Assembly: GCA_958295665.1 (NCBI GenBank)
Contig: OY282558.1
Span: forward strand, 332,107,106 to 332,171,105
Source of the DNA: Tipula vernalis
Lineage: Eukaryota; Arthropoda; Insecta; Diptera; Tipulidae
Reading direction: 5' to 3'
DNA: 64,000 bases
Position numbers and translations under genes: made by a program. The notes beneath the pieces were generated by a model. That model saw only the letters and a program-made list of their open reading frames with translations. It did no database searches and was not told the origin of the DNA. Of the stretch, positions 42,917-53,740 are shown piece after piece; positions within the stretch are counted from its first letter, which is position 1; every line of letters starts with the position of its first letter.

Positions 42917-42982
42917 GTCGCCGTGGCCTGATGAGAAGATTGATTTTTTCATAATCATAAGCTCAGCAGTTCGAAACTGGAT
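42917..42982 (+). other. tRNA-like SINE head, unit b
   Basis: GTCGCCGTGGCCTGATGAGA resembles the start of tRNA-Ser/Leu with an A box. GATTGATTTTTTCATAATC could be an anticodon arm. CAGTTCGAAACTG fits a T-arm with a 7-nt TTCGAAA loop and a consensus B box. No CCA-side acceptor strand pairs well, so it is a tRNA-derived head and not a tRNA gene. Confidence 0.5.
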
Positions 42983-43360
42983 TGAATTCTCTTACAATCT
43001 TCGAATCATATTAAAAATCATTTAATTAATTAAATAAATAGAATTATGTCTATTAGTCGGTTTCGTTGAATTACTGTTCGTAACTACTAATATATGTACT
43101 TCTCGTGTTAATCTAAACACAATTAAAATGATCTAACCACCGGTAGCATATTAGAAATTACATGAAATAATTAACATTCAACAAAAAATTAATAAAAAAA
43201 AAAAAAAAAGTAAAAATTAGCTTACACACAGAGCAGTGTGAATATCGTGAAGAAGAAAAAAAATTGTAAGAGATTTCATCTGTATTAGTACGATTCGCTA
43301 GTACTTAAATCACAGGACATTCTGTATATATAGAATGTAAATTGTGGTATAATCAGTCCA

Positions 43361-43435
43361 GTCGCCGCGGCCTGATGAGAAGATTGATTTTTTCATAATC
43401 ATAAGCTCAGCAGTTCGAAACTGGATTGAATTCTC
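43361..43435 (+). other. tRNA-like SINE head, unit c
   Basis: Same as unit b with GCCGCGGCC in place of GCCGTGGCC; B box GTTCGAAAC intact. Confidence 0.5.
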
Positions 43436-43490
43436 TTACAATCTTCGAAAAATATTAAAAATCATTTAATTAATTTACTGATAATTACTG

Positions 43491-43917
43491 AATGCTGAAT
43501 TTAATTATGTAAGTTCTGTTTTTGCATCTGTGAATATATTTCAAATAAAATAAATAAAAATGGATAAATTAAAAAAGTGAGGAAAGTAGCGTAAATCCGG
43601 TTAAAAAAATTAATTAAAAAAGGAAAACGGAACATAGAAAACTAAACTAACTCAAATGTCGATAAGGGGATATCAATCAATTTTTAGCTACGATCATACT
43701 ATAAAAAAAATGTAAAAAAAGGTGTTCCTTTAATTACGATAAAAATTTCACAAAACACAACCTATATTAAAGAAGGTGTCCCTTTGTTGTTTTGAAAAGC
43801 AGAATATTTTCTGGAAAATTTATACTAAAGAATATTTTTTTTGTAAACATAATCACACTAGACAGGGAGACACATAATAATTGTAATTCATTGTTGTTGC
43901 AATTCAAATTAATCGCC
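43491..43917. other. AT-rich spacer
   Basis: No gene recognised; probably 3' flank of the minus-strand gene to its right. Confidence 0.4.
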
Positions 43918-46329
43918 TTAAAAATATTCTTTAAGTCGTACCATAAGCTTTCCTGTGGCAGTTTTTGTAATATTTATTGGAGGGCAATACAATTCTATTA
44001 TATTAATTAACAAATCATTTTGAATGATCATATTTATGTCCTCTATTTCAAAGGCTTGCAAATGAGGGTTCAGTTTGCTAGTTGCAATTTGGTCAGCTAA
44101 AATAATGATTAAACCATCGATATCATTAACAAATATTTCAATTATTTTAAAAAGTTCTAATTCTTCGTTGAATTTACTTAAATATAAATTCTGTTTGTAC
44201 AAAGTTCCTCTATAAGAAATTTGAGAATAAGCGCTAAAATTATCTCGTGGCTGTTGCACTTTTTACAAAAATCAATACTGCTAGTGGGTTTTTTTTCGTA
44301 CTTTTCTTCTGTAATTAGATTAGATCTTGGTGGAGTCATAAGAAAATTTGAGAATTTCTTGCTTTTCTTGCTAAAGTGAGACATATATTTTTCCTTGAAT
44401 TTGTGTTTTTTCGCAACACTTTGAGTCTCTATGCTTGCCTTCAAACCCAAAATACCAATATTCTCTAGGGGGACCTGATGATTCTATTATCTTGGAATAG
44501 TGTAGTAGAAGATGATGGCTTTAGAGTATCATTAAAAAATAATAAGTATTTTGTGTGATGCTCTTTTATAATTTGATTAAGAAACGCCAGTTTCTGGGCA
44601 TTGAACCGTTTTGAGAGTAAAATATCTATTATTTGAATCAAGCAAATTACAACACTCCAAACTTCGTATTCTCGGGAATTAAGTCCCCTATCATAAGAGG
44701 GAAATAGTGTATAAAACACTTCATCTCACTTGCAGACATTTTTAATTTAGATTTTTTCAGATGAATTTCTAAAATTTCTGCAGACATGTTTCCTACATCA
44801 AGCCCGTAATTGAAATTAGTTTTTCGGATATTTATTGTTTCTAATGAAAATATTTTAACCTTTTCCGTCTGATTATGTGACACAAACCATAATGACATGT
44901 GCCCTCGAAAATGTCATGCATAATGTCAACAAAATAATTCTCTACAACGTGAAATGACTTTATGCTGTTAAATATTGCTTTTTTTTTTTTAATCCCAGTT
45001 TCTTTTGGAAGTTGCTCTGAAACATCAATTTCGTAGTTCCATATTAAATATATTTTCACAGAGACGTCTTGTTTCTGATTTATGGCATTTGCAAAACCTA
45101 CAAAAAAAATTGCTAGAGAATGATTTATTAAAGTCGCAAATATCATTTACACCCAAGTTATTCCCGACAACTAGCCCTAAAATAAAATGAATCCGAAATT
45201 CAGTGCCGGATAAATTTATAAGTATACCTTCTTCTTTGAGAGATTTTATTTTGTTTATTAAGTGTTTCAAACAAGAATCATTTCCAAATTCGTTTAAATA
45301 TTTGGATTTTATAAGACCAGAAAAAAATATATTTTCTGTTTTTGATATATTATTATAAAATGGGAATGAAAAATATATACCGTTTATTGATTCAGAATGA
45401 GATCCTAATGGATTATTAATTTCAAATCCATCAAAGTATAAAAAGTATGGTACACATAAAATACCGGGAAGTGGTTTGATTTTAGATTTCCATAATTTTC
45501 CATCGGTAAAACACGAAATAAAGTTGTTGTTTTCAAAAGCAGGATTTTCCGCAATAATCAAGGAAAGATAATCAATCTTTTCTAAAATTAATTTTATTTG
45601 GAAATCTAATGATAAAAACACGGCCTTTGTAGACATTTCATCGTAAACTGATTATCCATTCCTATTTCATCATTAATAGTTATTTGACTTAACGGAATTA
45701 AAAAATGTTTGTCATGTAACAATTTGTTTAGTTTATAATCAAACTTGAAACACGTGTTTAAGCATATTTACTGTATCCGACAAAACAAAGTTTAATTCAG
45801 GACTAACCCTCTGAAATTTGAGAATATTTTCTAAATGATTTGTAACAGGCTCAATTATAAATTGTATAACTGATTGTTGAATTTGCTCAATATTGTGCCT
45901 ATTAAAATTATTGTTATTGTGCAATTGAAGACAAAACTTAACAGAATTTTCAGCTAACTTGTTGTTAACCTCGCTAATATCTATGCCGGGTAAACTAGAA
46001 TTTAGATTATTTGAATTATCCAATAAACAAGGTTCATTTGAAAATACTATTGAAGAATTTTGTTCACTTTTGTGTGAATCGGATTTACAAGGCTTATTTA
46101 ATTTGTTAACAATATTAAGTTCGTTATTTTTTTCATTGTTAACAATTGACTCTATCTTCTCGTGTTTCTTTATGTGTTTTCTGAAATTTTTTAAGCACCC
46201 AAAATACTGAAAGCATGATTTTTCACAGCATTGATAATCACTAAATTCGTTAAGCGGATGATAGATTTTCAAATGCACTATTAAAGCTCAAGAGGAAAAG
46301 TTAATCTTATTACACTTAAAGCACTTCAT
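43918..46329 (-). pseudogene. C2H2-finger protein of a transposon-associated family, broken
   Basis: From ATG 46329: MKCFKCNKINFSS, a stop, then ALIVHLKIYH and a second finger YQCCEKSCFQYFGCLKNFRKH. A Ser/Asn-rich linker and helical region to 45739 follow. After a phase change comes the conserved core: ISCFTDGKLWKSKIKPLPGI, PYFLYFDGFEINNPLGSHSE, FILGLVVGNNLGVNDICDF, CRFCKCHK (45636-45025), then NYFVDIMHDIFEGTCHYGL (about 44890). The C-terminal part (44719-43918) has the SAYSQISYRGTLYKQNLYL region. The same architecture occurs in many insect and fish uncharacterised proteins that behave like domesticated or mobile transposases. At least five breaks; some may be introns. Confidence 0.6.
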
Positions 46330-46496
46330 TACGTTCAGTTTTATTGTGAATAAAACGTTTATATAATATTAATTGATTAGTCTAATATTGATTATCTTTT
46401 TTTTTAGAAAATAATTTAATGTCGACAAAAAAAAATTCAATTTGTTCACTAATTATTAATAACACTTTGGTACTATGTAAAATGTAAAAAATTAAA

Positions 46497-47030
46497 TTTT
46501 TTTTTTTTTTTTAAAAAACATCTTTATTGATATGGCTACTACAATCTTAAACATTATTAATTCATTAGTAAGGTTGACATTAGTACTTATGAGATAAGCA
46601 TAAACTTGTGTGGGTCTGCTGGACCAGTATCCAGTTCCCTTAAGATATAATATTCATACGGTTAGCTCATGTGGTTTGATTCGTTTGAGCCGCCTTATTT
46701 CGTTTGTACTGTCCAGTAGTTGTACGGCCTCAACGTTGGTGTGGTTAAGAAGCCTCTTCTCATGTTTAATGGCACATTCGCGGATGACGTCGTCTATCAA
46801 TTGTATTTTTAGATCATTGTGTATTTCTTTGTTAGTCACAAATCGGTAAGCGTTGGTGACCATTCGAAGAAATTTATTTTGGCTACGTTGTATAATGTCT
46901 CTATTGGATTTATGAGTACAACCCCATAGCTGCGCACCATACATCCATATTGGTTTGAAGATAGTCTGGTAGACTAGTCTTTTGCAATACAGGTTGTAAC
47001 GAACTGTTTCAAAATTTAACTCTTCTGAAA
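46497..47030 (-). pseudogene. Jockey-type LINE 3, 3' fragment
   Basis: Minus-strand C-terminal part of a LINE ORF2: KRLVYQTIFKPIWMYGAQLW, GCTHKSNRDIIQRSQNKFLR, and a tail ending at 46654 (RLKRIKPHELTV). A ~140-bp 3' UTR with a TCTTTATTGATAT word follows, ending at a poly-T run on plus (46499-46512), the poly-A tail. RT active site and upstream parts are missing. It is a different subfamily from the other two LINEs. Confidence 0.8.
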
Positions 47031-48580
47031 AAAAGGCAAGGTCATCTAAAAAAAAACATGTTCGTTATCAGAAATTCTCCTGGTGGTCTATCGTGGTGGA
47101 TGCAGCACATTGCCGGCTAGGTGGCAGTCCGTTGGGCTGGGATCTTTCCACCAACCACACAAGAGCTAGATAATGCTGTTTCTTGTTATTGATATTTCAT
47201 TTGATGGAAAAAAGTCAACTTTCGCATTTATTATAACAAAAAAAAAATAAACTTAGCTTGGTATCACAATTACTTGCACATTAACTATTATCACAGCACT
47301 ACTTTTATCACAAACAAATCAAACCGCTACAGCTCAGTGACCTCAGATGTCATGATCACTGTTTGCTGTACCCACCCAACCGTAAATGTACTACCATGAT
47401 AACGGCGTACCCATATGTGAAGCTGGAACTTAAATCATCATCAAGGCGTTTAACCGACCAATTTCATGTTATTAAATAACTAAATTTGCTTACAGTAAAA
47501 CTCGAAAAAAACACATGATCACTTGTAGCAATAAAATAAATTCATGATATGATAACGACCAGAAATATTAAGAACAAAAATTAAGAAATTTCGGTTAGCA
47601 TTCCACACAAATTTTATTAATAAATTAGAAATAAATAACTAAATATCATTAAATAGTGAACATAAATAGCACTAAAGAGAAATGCTTAACATTAAACTAC
47701 ATAACTAAAATAAGTGCATGCATACAAAACAAAAGTTTCTAATTGCTTTACTTTAGAACCATGGCCCAGCAAAAAAAAAAAAAAAAAACGTATCTAGTAT
47801 TATAGGTTTTAATTTACTAAATTTAATTAAATATATATAATCTAGTTTATAATTAATAAATAAAAAACAAAATAATAATATAACGGGCTTACAATCTCCT
47901 CATTCTTTTGAAAAACAGTCAATTTCTCATAATTTAGATGGATCTACTGTATATGCTGCTATATGCATAGGATTGCGTCCATTTTCGATTAAGATGAACG
48001 TATGGTAAATAATTTTCTTCTCGCCAAATTTGTTTACCGTGGAACTTAGATTCGTCTGGTGTGATATAAGCAGCTATGGTGTTGTTTCACAAACGCTTGC
48101 TTTTCCGCGATTTCTAAATAGCAAACGAAACACCATAGTTAAAGTTCACATCAATAGTTTTGTACTCGACCAGCCCAATAAAAAAAAATATGCATATAAC
48201 AATAAAAATTTACCTTAAGGTTTTCGTCAATGCAAAACACAAGTGGTGCACTGCTAATTACAAATCTTCAAATTGGTTTTGTTGGTAAAATGCAGGAATC
48301 AATTGTGTTGTATTTTACGGAATATAGCCCGTATTCCGATTTATTTTCACTCACTCACAACTTTACTAAGCTAAATAACACACAACGACTAATTAAAGTT
48401 AAATTTATTTTTGGCTTGCTTTATTGCCAATACGTATTATGCCCTACGGCGATCACTATGCAACTGACCTATGATCATATAATTTTTTATTTTGAAGCAA
48501 AAAAAAAAACAAACCCGTACAATACCAATAAAATAAATCGGAAGTCAAATTAACTGTCGCATTTTACCAAATACAATATT
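47031..48580. other. Unassigned interval
   Basis: 47060-47460 is more GC-rich than its surroundings (GTCTATCGTGGTGGATGCAG, CGGCTAGGTGGCAGTCC) and resembles LINE 5' leader sequence in texture. It could be the 5' part of an internally deleted LINE, but I cannot show homology. An 18-bp poly-A lies at 47771. The rest is AT-rich with chance ORFs only. Confidence 0.35.
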
Positions 48581-48582
48581 TT

Positions 48583-48882
48583 TTAATATACATGAACATA
48601 CATAATCATCATTTTTACCTTTAATTCTATTATATCAAATGAAGTAGTTTGCTGAAATTTCCTAAGTTTTTTTACAGTGCGTAAGTAAATATAGCAACCA
48701 AATAATTTGCCCCAATTAATCATGTGTTTTGTTAAATTTTGAATTTTCGACTTGTAACAAGCTGAAACTGTTACAAGGTTCATTTTGGAATGATGCCCAA
48801 TTAACCAGTACATTTGACGTTGTTTTAATCGTATCTGTTCAGCTTTTTGTCTCACATGATGTTTCCAGTTGAGCCTTGAATC
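48583..48882 (-). pseudogene. LINE 2 ORF2 C-terminal remnant
   Basis: After the stop at 48883 the same frame continues with DSRLNWKHHVRQKAEQIRL and QRQMYWLIGHHSK, the expected continuation of the jockey RT. It then drifts into unrelated sequence after a frame break near 48770. The stop at 48883-48885 is therefore premature. Confidence 0.7.
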
Positions 48883-51099
48883 TTAATGCAGACCAAGGTA
48901 TTTAGCCGATTCAGCCTGCGGCACTTGCACCCCATTGAGGTATATGTGTAGACTGTTATTTTTGTGTCGGAGCGTAAATGTCACATGGGTTGATTTGAGC
49001 TCATTAAGCACTATTTTCCAGTCAATTGTCCATTTAGTAACGTTGTTCATTGCTCGTTGAAGATTTTCCACTGCCCTTGGTTGTGATTCGTCTACTGACA
49101 TAATTACAGTGTCGTCAGCGAACGTGCCGATGAATGTTTTATTCGTTGTAGGTATGTCCGCAGTGTAGATAAGGTAGAGGAGGGGTCCCAATACGCTTCC
49201 CTGCGGAACTCCCGCTAGAGTTGGATAAAAGTCAGAACATGTTTCTTCATGGATGACTCTGAATTGGCGATCAGAGAGGTATGATTCAAGCAGCTGGCAA
49301 TAGTTTTGTGGTAGCATTTTGCTCATCTTGAATGTCAATCCCTCGTGCCAAACCCTATCAAAGGCCTGAGATACATCCAGAAATACGGCGGGGCAATATT
49401 TCTTTTCTTCTAACGCTTGCTCTATTACCGTAGTTATTCGATGGACTTGATCTATTGTGGAGTGGTTATTCCTGAATCCAAATTGAAAATCAGGAACGTT
49501 TACCATTGGCTTTAGACGTTTTAGTAGTAGTTTTTCAAACAGCTTTGATAAGGTCGGAAGCAGTGAAATTGGTCTGTATGATGTTACTTCTTCATCTGGT
49601 TTACCTGGTTTCTTCAACATAATTATTTGAGCCGTTTTGAAGCATTTGGGTATATACTTCAATCTCATACAGGCATTAAATAAGTATGTGATCATGATGA
49701 TTGCTTTGCGTGGAAGTTCCTTGAATAGACCCGGTGATATTTCATCAATTCCTGGTGCCTTTTTTTGACTAAGACTTTTGTCGATTTCTTCAGCAATTTC
49801 CATTGGCGTGACCCTTTTAAAATCCTGATTTGGTTGATAGACAGGTGTTACGTTAATGTTGGATTGAATGTCATGGGGTTGAAACACTGTTGCTAGGTGT
49901 TGAGCAAAGAGTTCCGCTTTTTCTTTGTCATGTCGAACCCAATTGCCTTGAGCATTTCTTATAGGTGGTACTCGAACTACAGGTCGTTTAAATTTTCTGG
50001 TTGCTTTCCATAACGAGTAGTCCTTATCCATTTCTGGACCTAGCCCGCTTAAGTAGTTGTCGAAGCAATCCTGTTTGAAGCTTTTGATTAGCCTATTGAC
50101 TTTGTTACTTATTCGATTGAAGGTGGTTTTGTCAGCGGGATTTCTGGTGAGTTGCCATATTCTCCTTGCCTTTCTCCTTTCCTTGATTTGTTCCCTGATT
50201 TCAGCCGGGTATTTGACTTCAATCTCCGCTTTGTCCTTTAATTCTGGAGTAGCTAGACTGGCGGCCATACGAGTGTATTCAATGAAATTGTTTGTTTGTT
50301 GTTTCAATTCTTCATTACTTTTAATACTAACTTTTAATTCAACTAGCTCTTCCAGTTTTTCTCTGAAGAGGTCCCAATCCGTGAATCTATTAGTAAGGTT
50401 TTGCTTCTTTTTTTTCTTGATGACTATAGCGCTTACTGACAACAGTACAGGAATGTGATCAGATGTTAAGTCGTTAATTCCTTCGACTATAGTGTAATTG
50501 GATGAAATACCTTTTATGATGAAGAAATCAAGCAAATCTGGTATTTTTCCTGCATCCGTTGGCCAATACGTTGGCCTCCTTGGAGACAGATATTCACATT
50601 TGTTTTCATGAATGGCATTGAACAAAGCATTTCCTTTCCCAGGAGAAATTAGCCTGGAACCCCAAGCTGTATGTTTTATATTATAGTCCCCTCCAATAAT
50701 AAATCTTGGACCGAGCTTATTAAAGACGTTATTAAATTGTAACTTCGTTGGTGTATGCCGTGGAGGACAGTATGCTGCCGCAATATTTAGATCTGCGCCA
50801 TTATATTGGATTGAGATAACAGTTGCTTGCATGTAGCTTTCTCGAATATCCTCTTGTTGATTATGTTTGATATTACTTTTAATTAGTACAGCTGAACCAC
50901 CTCTGGCTTTTTCACTAGGATGGGTTGTCCAGTAGGAATTAAATCCCTTTATTCTAAAAAAGCTTTTGTTGGAGAAGTGCGTTTCTGAAATAAGTGCAAT
51001 ATCTATGTTGTTTGTATGGAGAAATATTTCCAGTTCTTGGGCTCGTTGGTTGAGCCCATTAGCGTTCCAAGTTACAATGCGTAAGAACGAGTTAATCAT
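48883..51099 (-). CDS. LINE 2 ORF2: APE endonuclease and reverse transcriptase
   Basis: 738 codons from ATG 51099. Residues 1-230 are the APE-type endonuclease (IVTWNANGLN, ISETHFSN, IIGGDYNIKHTAWGSRL with catalytic Asp and His, DLTSDHIPVL). A linker follows, and then the reverse transcriptase: TSYRPISLLPTLSKLFEK, FGFRNNHSTIDQ, VFLDVSQAFDRVWHEGL, AGVPQGSVLGP and the catalytic FADD in GTFADDTVIMS. It copies the element RNA at a nicked target. The frame ends early at SAKYLGLH. Start overlaps the ORF1 stop by ATGA, suggesting termination-reinitiation. Catalytic residues are intact, but loss of the C-terminal part probably inactivates it. Confidence 0.9.
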   Translation of the reverse strand: MINSFLRIVTWNANGLNQRAQELEIFLHTNNIDIALISETHFSNKSFFRIKGFNSYWTTHPSEKARGGSAVLIKSNIKHNQQEDIRESYMQATVISIQYNGADLNIAAAYCPPRHTPTKLQFNNVFNKLGPRFIIGGDYNIKHTAWGSRLISPGKGNALFNAIHENKCEYLSPRRPTYWPTDAGKIPDLLDFFIIKGISSNYTIVEGINDLTSDHIPVLLSVSAIVIKKKKKQNLTNRFTDWDLFREKLEELVELKVSIKSNEELKQQTNNFIEYTRMAASLATPELKDKAEIEVKYPAEIREQIKERRKARRIWQLTRNPADKTTFNRISNKVNRLIKSFKQDCFDNYLSGLGPEMDKDYSLWKATRKFKRPVVRVPPIRNAQGNWVRHDKEKAELFAQHLATVFQPHDIQSNINVTPVYQPNQDFKRVTPMEIAEEIDKSLSQKKAPGIDEISPGLFKELPRKAIIMITYLFNACMRLKYIPKCFKTAQIIMLKKPGKPDEEVTSYRPISLLPTLSKLFEKLLLKRLKPMVNVPDFQFGFRNNHSTIDQVHRITTVIEQALEEKKYCPAVFLDVSQAFDRVWHEGLTFKMSKMLPQNYCQLLESYLSDRQFRVIHEETCSDFYPTLAGVPQGSVLGPLLYLIYTADIPTTNKTFIGTFADDTVIMSVDESQPRAVENLQRAMNNVTKWTIDWKIVLNELKSTHVTFTLRHKNNSLHIYLNGVQVPQAESAKYLGLH

Positions 51100-52082
51100 T
51101 TGTGTGTATGCTGACTTTTTTTGCTAGGCGGATAGAAATTAATTTCTAGTTTTGCCACCCTTTCTGTTAAGTGACCAAGTGTCTGTTGAATTTGACTAAG
51201 CTTTTTAATAATTTCAAAGTTATTAGACTCGTTATTAACTTCTATATGTTTGTTGTTATGGTTTGATTCATCAGCAGATAACTTGGTGATTTGCGCATAG
51301 GATAATCCAACTGTGGATGGTGTGATTGTTGTTTGTGGTTTAGCAGCTTTGGTTTGTAATCGCTGTACTACTCTTGTTCTATTATTCTGTTGACTTTTAA
51401 TTTTGTTCTGATATACACAGCATCCTTTATAATTTGCAGTATGTCCTTGTTGTTGACAAAGAGCACATGAAGGCGCGATATCTGGTTGTTTTTTGTAATT
51501 TGTCGTGTGATGATCTCCAGCACATTTAACGCATTTGGTTTGACGATAGCAAAAACTCTTGGTATGTCCAAGTTGTTGACAATTCGTACATTGTGGAATG
51601 TCCCTTGTCTTGTTAGGTGGCTCAATTTTAACTATACAGTACGCAAGTTTCTTGATGTTGTATACTTCTTTATTGTTGTCTTTGATGTAAAACAATGGAA
51701 AGTGTTTCTTGTCTTTTACACCATTAGTTGTGACCATTTTGTATATGTTAGTAATACCTGCGACTTCATGTCCCATTTTTTCTAAGTCTGCTTTAATTAC
51801 ATCGTGACTAATGGAAGATGGTAAGCCTCTGATAACTACTCTATAAGCCTTTTCGCTCTTCAGCTGATAGGTGTGATATTCTACATTTTCTGATTGGTTG
51901 CTGGGTTCTTTTTTTAATTCTTCCAGTAATTTTTTGACATTTCTGTAATCATTTTCATTTTGAAATGTAATTTTAATGTCACTATTTGAAAGCGCCTTAA
52001 AATTAGTTGATTCACTAGTGGTTTTTATTACTTTTTGTCGAAAAAGTTCGAAATTTTTGATATTGCTCACGTTAATGGGTGG
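51096..52082 (-). CDS. LINE 2 ORF1, C-terminal part (Gag-like RNA-binding protein)
   Basis: About 330 codons in phase from the PPPINVSNIKNFELFRQ block near 52082. It contains the RNA-recognition-like region (YRVVIRGLPSSISHDVIKAD) and zinc knuckles: CTNCQQLGHTKSFC, CVKCAGDHHTTNY (final Cys replaced by Tyr) and CALCQQQGHTANYKGC. It coats the LINE RNA. It is joined to the upstream ORF1 part by a one-base frame change in an A/C-rich run near 52085-52110. The stop TGA (51096-51098) overlaps the ORF2 start. Confidence 0.8.
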   Translation of the reverse strand, partial: PPINVSNIKNFELFRQKVIKTTSESTNFKALSNSDIKITFQNENDYRNVKKLLEELKKEPSNQSENVEYHTYQLKSEKAYRVVIRGLPSSISHDVIKADLEKMGHEVAGITNIYKMVTTNGVKDKKHFPLFYIKDNNKEVYNIKKLAYCIVKIEPPNKTRDIPQCTNCQQLGHTKSFCYRQTKCVKCAGDHHTTNYKKQPDIAPSCALCQQQGHTANYKGCCVYQNKIKSQQNNRTRVVQRLQTKAAKPQTTITPSTVGLSYAQITKLSADESNHNNKHIEVNNESNNFEIIKKLSQIQQTLGHLTERVAKLEINFYPPSKKSQHTHK

Positions 52083-52825
52083 AGGTAGTGGTATTTTGGG
52101 GTTTTCTGTTCAGTGTTATTGATCACAATTTGTGTAGTATTTTTTGGAGGAGTTTTCGTTTTTGTACGCCTGCATTTCCTAGCATTTCTGTTATCAGCAC
52201 CGGAAACTTCTTTTTCCAGTTCTTCCTCATCTGTGCAATAATCCTCTTGACTCAGAGCACTGAATCTATTATTCTGTTGAAAAACTGGAAATTGCCGCAG
52301 CAACCAGTTGGAATTATTTGAATGTTCATGTTGACTGGCTGATGGCTGAATATGGTTTGAAGAAAGATTGTTAACTCGTGCTGAATCCTTAGCTATGCTA
52401 TTTTTAACCTTTTCTTTTAGTGTAGAGTTTTCTCTCTTAAGTTCAGGAACTTCATTGCTCAGCTGCGCGATTAGTTTCTCCATTTTTTGAAATTTATTTA
52501 ACAGCTCCTCGCTATTTATAATATTTGTTGATGCACTCGGCATTTGTTCTGATAATGAAGTTACTTTTTCAGTGGAGATTGCGTTGTTTGCAAATATTTT
52601 TTTTATTGGTGATCTGATTGTAATGGAGCCCTTTCGGAATGAAAGTTCTTCCTCGTTACTCTTTTGAGCGTTGATATCGCTTAGCTTATTTTTGGTATCA
52701 TTTGAATTATGTAGCAATGTTTGGTCCCCCCTAGAATCCATGGGACCGACCTCCGGAGAGAGTGGATTTTCCTGAACATCAGGTCTGCCACCTAGGGTAT
52801 TCGTTTCCTTGTTTGTTTTATCCAT
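52083..52825 (-). CDS. LINE 2 ORF1, N-terminal part
   Basis: About 248 codons from ATG 52825 (MDKTNKETNTLGGRPDVQEN). Low-complexity Ser/Asn/Glu-rich, with a coiled-coil stretch (LNKFQKMEKLIAQLSNEVPE) and a basic segment (RKCRRTKTKTPPK). This is the usual N-terminal layout of jockey ORF1, preceding the PPPI block. It runs out of frame just before that block and stops at 52067. The true protein would be the sum of both parts. Confidence 0.75.
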
Positions 52826-53030
52826 TGCTTTTGTTTTTATAGTGTTATTACACTCGCCTCTAGAAGTTCAGCCGTTGTGATACATTAAAAATGCAAAACA
52901 AACGTTGCCCAGGTGCTACCGCGTGGAGGTAAACTAGAGACAGTTGATGGTTTCTACATAGTTGCAACGTTGGAGTATAAACCAATTTATAATTGGCTAT
53001 AAACGGTCAACGCCTACCCTATTGAATCCC

Positions 53031-53690
53031 ACCCAGCACCCAAAAATTAAAATGATTAGAATTTAACAAATTAAATTGAGTCGGTAATAATATACAAATA
53101 CTTACATTAAATTATTTTGAAAACTATGTTTCTTTAAACATCAAATTCATCAAATTAATGAAATTTATAACAAAGGTAATAAATATGAAAAACAAACTAT
53201 TAAATTGAATAAAGTCCGAGCTTCAATTTCTATCAATTTAACAAAAATGAAAAAAATTATAAAATAATTTAACGAAAAAAATTATTGGATTTTTTATTAA
53301 TTTTGACAAAATATTTCTTCTTTTGATGAAATTTTTAATAATTTTGATTAAAACATAGTTAATTTTACAATTTTTTTTCAAAAAAGTTTTGAACTCAGAT
53401 AATCCACCGAAATATTTTCCAAACTAAAAGAAATTTGGTTTTTTATCAAATTTATAATAATTTCGTTGAATTCAACAAATTATTTTATTTATTTGATTAA
53501 ATTTATTCAAATAAACAAATTTAGTTTGTTGGCATTTTATGGAAAAATTTCTCTTAGATTCAGTGATTTATTTTTTTGAGTGAAAAAGAAATATGAATTG
53601 CCATGCAGTATGTATTTTCAAAAAAAGAGAATAACGGAATTTCGTCTTTTTTTTAGTTCATGGTGCGTTACGGTGTTTAGATTTAACTTT
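53031..53690. other. AT-rich spacer
   Basis: Strongly AT-rich, with imperfect short inverted words, and no gene. Confidence 0.45.
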
Positions 53691-53740
53691 TTAGTTCGTT
53701 GTTTAGTTTGCCAGCATATCGGTGTTTAAAGTTAAATATA

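Larger units (their letters stand above)
42470..43490. repeat. Array of three tRNA-like SINE units (one inverted, two direct)
   Basis: Unit a (minus, about 42862 down to 42475) and unit b (plus, about 42870-43220) are near-perfect mirror images joined head to head. Unit c (plus, about 43245-43470) follows b in tandem and is 3'-truncated. Each unit has GAGATTTCATCTGTATTAGT (absent in b), ATTCTGTATATATAGAATGT, then a GTCGCCG(C/T)GGCCTGATGAG ... GTTCGAAAC head. An AT-rich body ending in TAAAAAAAAAAA follows in a and b. No ORF. Confidence 0.75.
48583..53030 (-). mobile_element. Jockey-type LINE 2, nearly complete
   Basis: On minus: a GC-richer leader (about 53030-52826), ORF1 (52825-51096, one frameshift), ORF2 (51099-48883 and a degraded continuation to 48583). 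ORF1 and ORF2 overlap by ATGA. No poly-A tail is visible; the RT C-terminus fades out near 48600, so the 3' end is lost or eroded. Confidence 0.85.

Noticed and set aside
42917..42982. Functional tRNA gene
   Set aside because: A- and B-box-like words are present, but the acceptor strands do not pair, and the sequence is repeated within SINE-like units.
50057..50458. 133-codon plus-strand ORF
   Set aside because: Antisense of LINE 2 ORF2.
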